From Acidobacteriaceae bacterium (GTDB lineage Bacteria > Acidobacteriota > Terriglobia > Terriglobales > Acidobacteriaceae): a stretch of 10,266 nt of DNA. Location: contig JASHVU010000569.1 in NCBI GenBank assembly GCA_030044455.1, positions 1-10,266 on the forward strand. Reading direction: 5' to 3'. Within the stretch, counting starts at the first letter, position 1, and every line of letters starts with the position of its first letter. The position numbers were made by a program, and so were the translations under genes. Below the pieces are notes generated by a model. The model saw only the letters and a program-made list of their open reading frames with translations, did no database searches and had not been told where the DNA came from. Below are positions 4,940 to 10,266 of the stretch, one piece after another.

Positions 4940-7018
4940 ATGGTCTCAGGCATTAACCGCGGTGAAAAGCTCTCCACCCTCAAACTGACGGTGGTTCAAT
5001 ACGCCATTCTCCTCATGATGCTGGCATTGGCCGGCGGTCTTTGGCGGCTCCAGGTTCTGGGTGCGCAGAACTTTCGCCAGCTGGCCGAAGCCAACCGCAT
5101 CCGCAAAGAGCCGATTCTGGCTCCGCGCGGCAAGCTCTTCGACCGCGAAAACCGTTTGATCGTCGACAATTATCCGTCAGTAAGTTGCTTCCTGATTCGC
5201 GAGCAGAAGAAAGACCTCGACGCCGACCTGCCACTGATTGCCAGAGGGCTCGATCTGGATCTTGGTCAGTTGCAGGCCACTGTGCATCATTACCGCAATT
5301 CGCCTGGTTATCAACCGATCCCCATTAAAGACGACGTGACCGCCGACGAGCAGGCGTTTATTGAGGCGCACCGCAACGAGCTGCCCGAGCTTGAAACCAT
5401 TGATGTGGAGCGGCGGCTGTATCCGCGCGACGGCTTTGCGGCCCACCTGATCGGCTACGTGGGCGAAGTGAGCGAAGACGATCTGAACAATCCGCGCTTT
5501 GCCTACTACGAGCCGGGCGACGTGGTGGGCAAGGCAGGCGTTGAAGAGACCTACGACGAGCTGTTGCGCGGCACCGACGGCAGCCGCGACGTGATTGTCG
5601 ACAGCCATGGCCGTGAGGTTGGCTACATCGGCATTCAGCACGCGATTCCGGGGCAGGACCTGCGGCTGACGATCGACAACGACCTGCAGCGCGCGGCAGA
5701 ACTGGCGCTGGGCGATCGCAACGGCGCGATTGTGGCCATGGATCCTCGCAACGGCGAGATTCTGGCCATGGTCTCGCGGCCCAGCTTCGATCCCAATGAG
5801 TTTGCGGTCAAGATCGACCGCAGCGACTGGAACAAGCTGATGGCCGACCCCGACCATCCGCTGATGAACAAAGCCATCCAGGCGCAGCTTGCGCCGGGTT
5901 CTACATTCAAAATCCTGATGTCTGTCGCAGGTCTCCAGGAAAACATCGCCCAGGACATGCACATTGTGTGCAACGGCGGATGGGGACCCTACGGCTACTA
6001 TCATCACTGCGACGAGCATCACGGCGCGGTAGACATTCACAACGCGATCCCCTATTCGTGCGACACGTTTTTCTACATGCTTGGCGACAAGCTGGGCATC
6101 GATCGCATTGTGAAGTATGCCGACGCCTTCGGCTACGGCCAGAAGACAGGCATCGATCTGCCCGGCGAGCAGGCAGGCCTGATGCCCTCGCCGCAGTGGC
6201 TCATCAGGAACTTCCATCACCGCTGGTATCCTGATGAAACGCTTGACGTCTCCATCGGCCAGGGTGCAGTTGAGGCGACTCCCATCCAGCTTGCGCGCAT
6301 CATCGGCGGCATCGCCTCCGACGGGCACCTGGTGCGGCCGCACGTGGTCTTCCCCGACGAGCTTACCCCCGAGTTTCGCAAAGAACTTCTTGCCAGCTTC
6401 CCAGGCTCCGGCGACGCATTTGTGCCGATGGACCCCGACACCTGGGTTACGGTGACTGACGGCATGTACAACGTGACTCAGCCTGGCCTTTACCACACTG
6501 CCGGCGCGGAGGGTCTGCGGGGCATCGACTTCGCCGGCAAAACCGGCACAGCCCAGGAGATGAGTCACCAGGCGCTGGAGCAGACCGGCAAGGGGCGGTC
6601 GACGTATCCCAACGTCTGGTTCGTCGGGCTCACGCCGAGGCGGAATCCTGAGCTGGTGGTTGCGGTGTTGTGGCAGAATGGCGAATTCAGCTACTATCCG
6701 GCGCGCATCGGGGCCAGAGTGGTTGAAGCATTCGTTGATAAGAAGCGGCGGCTGGCGGGGAATCTGCCACCAGAGAAGACGCAGACTCCGGTTGAGATGA
6801 GCGCGGTGTGGTCGCAGCCCGATAATGCTCCCGGCGCACAGGACAAGCAGAAGATCAGTACGGGCAATTTTCTGGTGGCCAATGGGCAGGCGATTCCGGA
6901 AAGGGCTCCCGCTGGTAAAGTCGTCAAGCAGCAGGCCTCAACCGCCGGCGCCCAGCCCACAGAAACGCTCACCGCGAACCACAACCGGCCGGATGCCGTG
7001 GCAAGAAAGCAAGAGTAG
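4940..7018 (+). CDS. mrdA: Penicillin-binding protein 2 (elongation-specific transpeptidase)
   Basis: Class B PBP that cross-links lateral-wall peptidoglycan together with RodA. The 692-residue protein has a short cytoplasmic tail, one membrane helix (about 18-34), a pedestal/dimerisation domain (about 50-220, with APRGKLFDREN and GYVGEVSEDD), and the transpeptidase domain. Active-site motifs are STFK (S321 nucleophile, K324), SCD (S373-D375; PBP2 proteins carry SxD here rather than SxN) and KTG (534-536). A Cys/His cluster (C344, H355, H356, C357, H360, H361) lies between the first two motifs. About 85 C-terminal residues are polar and low in order. ATG at 4940 is chosen because it gives a family-like N-terminus; AGGG at 4933-4936 is close (3 bases). 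The frame is open to a GTG at 4775, but those 55 residues match nothing. rodA follows 8 bases after the stop. Confidence 0.93.
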   Translation: MVSGINRGEKLSTLKLTVVQYAILLMMLALAGGLWRLQVLGAQNFRQLAEANRIRKEPILAPRGKLFDRENRLIVDNYPSVSCFLIREQKKDLDADLPLIARGLDLDLGQLQATVHHYRNSPGYQPIPIKDDVTADEQAFIEAHRNELPELETIDVERRLYPRDGFAAHLIGYVGEVSEDDLNNPRFAYYEPGDVVGKAGVEETYDELLRGTDGSRDVIVDSHGREVGYIGIQHAIPGQDLRLTIDNDLQRAAELALGDRNGAIVAMDPRNGEILAMVSRPSFDPNEFAVKIDRSDWNKLMADPDHPLMNKAIQAQLAPGSTFKILMSVAGLQENIAQDMHIVCNGGWGPYGYYHHCDEHHGAVDIHNAIPYSCDTFFYMLGDKLGIDRIVKYADAFGYGQKTGIDLPGEQAGLMPSPQWLIRNFHHRWYPDETLDVSIGQGAVEATPIQLARIIGGIASDGHLVRPHVVFPDELTPEFRKELLASFPGSGDAFVPMDPDTWVTVTDGMYNVTQPGLYHTAGAEGLRGIDFAGKTGTAQEMSHQALEQTGKGRSTYPNVWFVGLTPRRNPELVVAVLWQNGEFSYYPARIGARVVEAFVDKKRRLAGNLPPEKTQTPVEMSAVWSQPDNAPGAQDKQKISTGNFLVANGQAIPERAPAGKVVKQQASTAGAQPTETLTANHNRPDAVARKQE

Positions 7019-7026
7019 ACAGAAGA

Positions 7027-8124
7027 ATGCGCCGCTTTTTGAGTTTTCGCGATTTCGACTGGCCCCTGCTCCTGCTGATCCTGATCATGTGTGGGGTATC
7101 GCTGCTCGAGGTCTACTCGACAACAGTGCATACGCGATTTTCGAGCTTCGAATCCAAACAAGTGATGTTCATCGCCGCAGGCCTGGCCGGTATGTTTGTG
7201 CTGGCCAAGATCGACTATCACCGGCTGCTCGACATTTCTCCCTGGGCTTACGGAATCTTTGTGGTCTCGCTGGTCGCAGTGAAGGTGGTGGGCCACAAAG
7301 CGCTGGGCGCGCGGCGCTGGATTGCCATCGGGCCCATCCAGTTCCAGCCTTCGGAGTGGGTCAAGCTGGTTTTAATTCTCGTAGTAGCACGCTATTTTTC
7401 AAACCTGGGCGGGCGATATCTCACCTGGCGCGATATCTTCAAGGCCTTCGCCATGGTCGGCGTCCCCATGTTGCTTGTGCTCGTGCAACCGGATCTGGGT
7501 ACAACCCTTACTTACGCGCCGATCCTCGTAGCGGGGCTGTTCCTGGGTGGAATCAATTTGCGCCAGGCAGTGATACTTACCGTCTGCGCGCTGGTGCTGT
7601 TGGGTGGGGTCTGGTCGAGCGGCAAAATCCTGAAGGGTTACCAGAAAGCGAGGCTGACCAGCTTCATCAACCCTCAGAACGACCCGCGGGGCGCCGGCTA
7701 CCAAGTGCTGCAGTCTGAAATTGCCGTGGGTTCGGGGGGAATCTGGGGCAAAGGGACCGAAAAGGGAACGCAGACGCAAGGATACTTCCTGCCCATTCCC
7801 TATACGGACTTCATCTTTGCCGCTTTTAGCGAAGAGCACGGGTTTGTGGGCGCGATATTTGTGCTGCTGCTATACTTCCTTATATTGATGCGTTTGATTC
7901 AAAACGCACAAACAGCCGCCGACCTGCCCGGATCCCTGATTATCATGGGAATCGTGGCTGTGTTGACCTTCCAGATCGCGGTCAACGTTGGCATGGTCAT
8001 CGGGTTTATGCCCGTCACCGGAATCCCTTTACCGTTAATGAGTTATGGTGGATCTTCGGTGCTGTTTGCGTTTCTGTCGCTAGGCGTGGCGATGAATGTC
8101 CGCATGCGCAGGTTCGTGAACTGA
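7027..8124 (+). CDS. rodA: Peptidoglycan glycosyltransferase RodA (SEDS family)
   Basis: RodA is the multi-pass membrane polymerase that joins lipid II into glycan strands in the elongasome, paired with PBP2. The 365-residue product has the length and helices of the family and its key motifs: GARRWI followed by FQPSEWVKL (E110), QPDLGT (154-159), the long periplasmic loop with GTQTQGYFLP and TDFIFA (D261, equivalent to the essential loop Asp, D262 in E. coli), and the signature GIPLPLMSYGGSS (332-344). FtsW is the main alternative, but pairing with a PBP2 gene and the TDFIFA loop favour RodA. The ATG lies 8 bases after the mrdA stop with only a weak ribosome-binding site, so coupled translation is likely. 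Confidence 0.93.
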   Translation: MRRFLSFRDFDWPLLLLILIMCGVSLLEVYSTTVHTRFSSFESKQVMFIAAGLAGMFVLAKIDYHRLLDISPWAYGIFVVSLVAVKVVGHKALGARRWIAIGPIQFQPSEWVKLVLILVVARYFSNLGGRYLTWRDIFKAFAMVGVPMLLVLVQPDLGTTLTYAPILVAGLFLGGINLRQAVILTVCALVLLGGVWSSGKILKGYQKARLTSFINPQNDPRGAGYQVLQSEIAVGSGGIWGKGTEKGTQTQGYFLPIPYTDFIFAAFSEEHGFVGAIFVLLLYFLILMRLIQNAQTAADLPGSLIIMGIVAVLTFQIAVNVGMVIGFMPVTGIPLPLMSYGGSSVLFAFLSLGVAMNVRMRRFVN

Positions 8125-8615
8125 GCGTCGCCGTCCGATTTGGACGCGGCGCAGGAAACAAGATTGGCTCTTACCCCTGTGCTTCAAGTGCCGGGACAGT
8201 AGGAGATGAGTTTTTAGTATTTGGCCGGCGGGGCTCGATGAGTCGCGCCCGGCAGGATTGGGTTCATGAGCACCGAGAGACGGGAAAACCTCTGGCCCAC
8301 ACGTTCGATGGCATGCGCTGGCGCGTCTGGAATTGAATTCCGGATTCGCAATACCAGCTGCGGCCCGACGGAAGGTCAAGGTCAAACGGCCCGGCTGGAC
8401 GGGAAGTCCGGCAGCGTCGGCCACAAATCTCTCAAAATGGATTGCCGTATGTTTGAGCTCGTTCGGCTTGGAGTTTTCCAGCTCCTTCACGGATCGCCGC
8501 CCCCCCAATGCGGCCGTCGTGACCAGCCAGCCTCACGAGCACGATTGAGGACGTCCCTTTCGCCCGCCCCATCGCCTACCGGAGTAGCGCGTCTCCATCA
8601 CTCCTTGCCGCAAGC

Positions 8616-8638
8616 GCCGACAGCTCAAGGCTGGCGGC
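8616..8638 (+). promoter_or_regulatory. Hairpin directly before the rng ribosome-binding site
   Basis: GCCGACAGC (8616-8624) pairs with GCTGGCGGC (8630-8638) across a TCAAG loop, with 8 of 9 positions matched (one A-G mismatch). It ends 2 bases before the GAAAGG ribosome-binding site and 12 bases before the ATG, close enough to affect ribosome entry or to act as a nuclease target. Confidence 0.4.
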
Positions 8639-8640
8639 CG

Positions 8641-8646
8641 GAAAGG
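8641..8646 (+). promoter_or_regulatory. Ribosome-binding site of rng
   Basis: GAAAGG lies 4 bases before the ATG at 8651 and fixes the start; the resulting N-terminus MAKEICISSTPHETRLAI matches RNase G/E family starts. Confidence 0.6.
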
Positions 8647-8650
8647 TACG

Positions 8651-10266
8651 ATGGCAAAGGAAATTTGTATCTCCAGCACGCCGCATGAAACGCGGCTTGC
8701 AATTCTTGAAGACGATCAGCTCGCAGAAATTTATTACGAACGCGAAAACGAGTACACGCTTGCGGGTTCGATCTATAACGGGCGTGTTACGCGCGTATTA
8801 CCCGGCATGCAGTCGGCGTTTGTCGACCTGGGACTGGAACGCGACGCCTTCCTTTATGTAACTGACTTCGTCGAGCTCGAAGATCAGGAAGACACCGACG
8901 AGATCGAGCGAGCCACTGCGACGGCCGGCAACCAGCCTCCGCGTGAGATTCGGCACACGAGCGGCCAGGAGGGTCGTGACCAGGGTCGTGATTTGCGCCG
9001 TGATCGCGGCGACGACCGGCGGCGCGATCAGGGCCGGCCGATCCCGGCCAACCAGCCGACCGAAGCCGCGACAGCGAATGGAGGCGCAGAACATCCGGTG
9101 GTTCCGGAACTGGAAGCCCCCGACCATCGGACCGAAGGACCAGCGGGGGGAAAGCGCTGGCGGGGACGCCGTCATCGCCGTGGCCGTGGACCTGTTCCGG
9201 GGCTGGCCGAATCGGAAAGCGCAGGCAGCGAACAGGTTGAGTTTGAAGAGAAACCGGTCGCCGAGACCGAGATCGCAGACGAGATTCAGCCATCAATTCA
9301 CGCATCGATTAACGCGTCAGAGGCTCCGCAGCGTGCGCCTCGCGCGCAACAGACCCCGACTCCGTTTGTGCTTCCCGGCGAGTCGCTTTCTAAATATGGC
9401 GCCGCGCCGGCCGAGGCCGGCAAGCCAGCCTCTGAATCCGCACCGCGCCCCAGCTACACCTCCAAGCCTTCCACGTTGATTGAGGCGCCAATCACGTGGG
9501 ACGGCAGCGGGTTGCTGCCGGGAGAGTCGCTCTCAAGGCACGGCAAGCACGACGCTGAAATTGAGGCAATTCCGGATGAAGAGTCCGTGGAAACTCAAAG
9601 CGCTGAGACCAGTGAAACGGCTGCAGCCGAATCGGTGGAAACGGTCGCGCCCGGCGCCGGCCAGATGGCGGAAGAGGAACTGGAAGAAGGAGAACTGTCG
9701 GCGCCACACGAAGAGTGGGCTCCGCCCGCACTGCGCGAGATTGAGTCGGCTCCGCACATGACTGGTTTCGAGCCGCGCCACGAAGAGCACGCTGAGACTC
9801 TCAAGCCCCCGGTGGAGGAAGAACCGAGGGTCGAGTACGAGGAGTTTACGCGCAGCGACGAATCTGCTCCCTCCACGGCTGAGATCTCGGCCGCGGCGGA
9901 GCATCACGGGACCGTGCACCATGAGGTGACGGTTGCAGGTGAGGCCGAGCCCGCCGCCGAAGCAGTGGCGGAGGTTGAGGCGTCGGCCGAAGCCGAAGCC
10001 AAGCACAGCGTTGACCCGGCAGCGCCGCTCGAATTTCGCATTTTCGGATTTGGCAAAAAAAAGAAAGATGAACAAGCCACGCCCGTTGAGGAGAAGCGGG
10101 GGTCTGCGACCGGCGTTGCAGCTGTTTCAGCTTACGCGCCTGGCGAGGGCCTGGTGGAAGAGGAAGTGATCGAGGGCGAGGAGTTCGACGCGGTTCCGCA
10201 TCACCGGCGCCACAAGGCGGAGGATCACGACCTGGAAACCTATGAAGAAGAGACGCTGCCACCGCA
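8651..10266 (+). CDS. rng: Ribonuclease E/G, N-terminal part, with a giant S1-domain insertion (cut by window end)
   Basis: RNase E/G enzymes are endoribonucleases for rRNA maturation and mRNA decay. The frame is open for 538 codons to the right edge. Residues 1-35 match the family start (ETRLAI...), and 36-73 match the first half of the S1 domain (AGSIYNGRV, VLPGMQSAFVDLGLERDAFLYV). Where ordinary family members go on to the second S1 half, this protein departs into a low-complexity insert from about residue 75 that has not ended by residue 538. The insert has an Arg/Asp/Gly-rich part (98-130), a basic KRWRGRRHRRGRG patch (168-180), two LPGESLS[KR][YH]G motifs, long Glu/Ala-rich stretches, and a KKKK patch (469-472). 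The catalytic DNase I-like and Zn-link parts must lie beyond the window, so catalytic competence cannot be judged. The name rng rather than rne is by operon context. Confidence 0.85.
   Translation, partial: MAKEICISSTPHETRLAILEDDQLAEIYYERENEYTLAGSIYNGRVTRVLPGMQSAFVDLGLERDAFLYVTDFVELEDQEDTDEIERATATAGNQPPREIRHTSGQEGRDQGRDLRRDRGDDRRRDQGRPIPANQPTEAATANGGAEHPVVPELEAPDHRTEGPAGGKRWRGRRHRRGRGPVPGLAESESAGSEQVEFEEKPVAETEIADEIQPSIHASINASEAPQRAPRAQQTPTPFVLPGESLSKYGAAPAEAGKPASESAPRPSYTSKPSTLIEAPITWDGSGLLPGESLSRHGKHDAEIEAIPDEESVETQSAETSETAAAESVETVAPGAGQMAEEELEEGELSAPHEEWAPPALREIESAPHMTGFEPRHEEHAETLKPPVEEEPRVEYEEFTRSDESAPSTAEISAAAEHHGTVHHEVTVAGEAEPAAEAVAEVEASAEAEAKHSVDPAAPLEFRIFGFGKKKKDEQATPVEEKRGSATGVAAVSAYAPGEGLVEEEVIEGEEFDAVPHHRRHKAEDHDLETYEEETLPP
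9371..9400 (+). repeat. Motif copy 1, LPGESLSKYG, in the RNase E/G insertion
   Basis: Residues 241-250 of the RNase E/G product. The same ten-residue motif recurs 48 residues later with two conservative changes. Eight of ten residues are identical, while most of the shared codons differ at the third base, so the likeness is at protein level. Confidence 0.6.
9515..9544 (+). repeat. Motif copy 2, LPGESLSRHG, in the RNase E/G insertion
   Basis: Residues 289-298 of the RNase E/G product, second copy of the motif at 241-250. Both copies sit in otherwise disordered, Ala/Pro/Glu-rich sequence. A degenerate relative, APGEGL, occurs at residues 496-501 (about 10136-10153). Confidence 0.6.

Larger units (their letters stand above)
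8125..8650 (+). other. Gene-free, hairpin-rich region between rodA and rng (possible rng leader)
   Basis: No protein-like frame is seen in this 526-base stretch; the open frames on both strands have random composition and match no family. It holds several stable hairpins: 8129-8151 just after the rodA stop (8 pairs with a 2-base bulge, GATTT loop, no T run, so not an intrinsic terminator), 8224-8253 (GCCGG/CCGGC outer stem with an inner GGCTC/GAGTC stem), 8394-8412 (GCTGGAC/GTCCGGC, loop GGGAA) and 8616-8638. No convincing promoter, tRNA, RNase P RNA or tmRNA signature was found. Since E. coli RNase E controls its own mRNA through a long structured leader, a comparable role here is plausible but unproven. 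Confidence 0.45.

Noticed and set aside
5177..6568. 463-codon open frame on the minus strand
   Set aside because: It is antisense to the well-supported mrdA; its His/Val/Ala-rich composition is what the complement of that GC-rich gene would yield, and no motif is seen.
8129..8151. Hairpin after rodA as an intrinsic terminator
   Set aside because: No T run follows the stem; the next bases are CAGGAAACA.
8393..8412. GGAAGTCCGG resembling part of the RNase P RNA core
   Set aside because: The other conserved blocks of RNase P RNA, including the ACAGAAA-type 3' segment, are not found nearby; it reads better as one hairpin loop and arm.
8080..8688. Open frames on both strands between rodA and rng (142 and 140 codons)
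   Set aside because: Composition is random, no motif is recognised, and they overlap rodA or the true rng start.
8943..10262. Several frames on both strands overlapping the RNase E/G gene
   Set aside because: Arg/Pro/Ser-rich out-of-frame readings of the GC-rich insert; the continuous frame from 8651 explains the region.

Overview
The window reads as a chromosomal segment of an Acidobacteriota bacterium, most likely class Terriglobia. Four things point that way: the order mreC-mreD ... mrdA-rodA-rng, the long Pro-rich tail on MreC, an RNase E/G with a very large acidic insertion inside its S1 domain, and moderately high GC. No 16S or other taxonomic marker is present, so the placement is an inference from gene order and protein style.

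Layout. Positions 1-325 hold a possible short leader or gene tail and an unrecognised 80-residue protein with two Cys pairs. Positions 377-968 (minus strand) carry a ParD/ParE type II toxin-antitoxin pair with a palindromic operator candidate at 1010-1026. Positions 1193-2942 carry mreC and mreD. A lone 14-TM-type DHA2 (EmrB/QacA) drug exporter lies on the opposite strand at 3050-4678 and separates mreCD from its partners. Positions 4940-8124 carry mrdA (PBP2) and rodA, 8 bases apart. A gene-free, hairpin-rich stretch of 526 bases follows (8125-8650). From 8651 to the window edge runs the start of an RNase E/G gene, open for 538 codons and cut by the end of the window.

How the genes work together. 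MreC and MreD are inner-membrane parts of the elongasome that link MreB to the lateral-wall synthases. RodA is the SEDS glycan polymerase and PBP2 its cognate transpeptidase, so the window encodes the non-filament half of the rod-shape machine. mreB is not in the window; parDE sits directly upstream of mreC. Rng is physically linked to mre genes in other bacteria too (for example mreBCD-yhdE-rng in E. coli).

No IS element, tRNA, rRNA or CRISPR array was seen. The best candidates for something under-described are the RNase E/G insertion of at least about 460 residues with its repeated LPGESLS[KR][YH]G motif, the structured leader before that gene, and a perfect 7-bp-arm palindrome between the exporter and mrdA.
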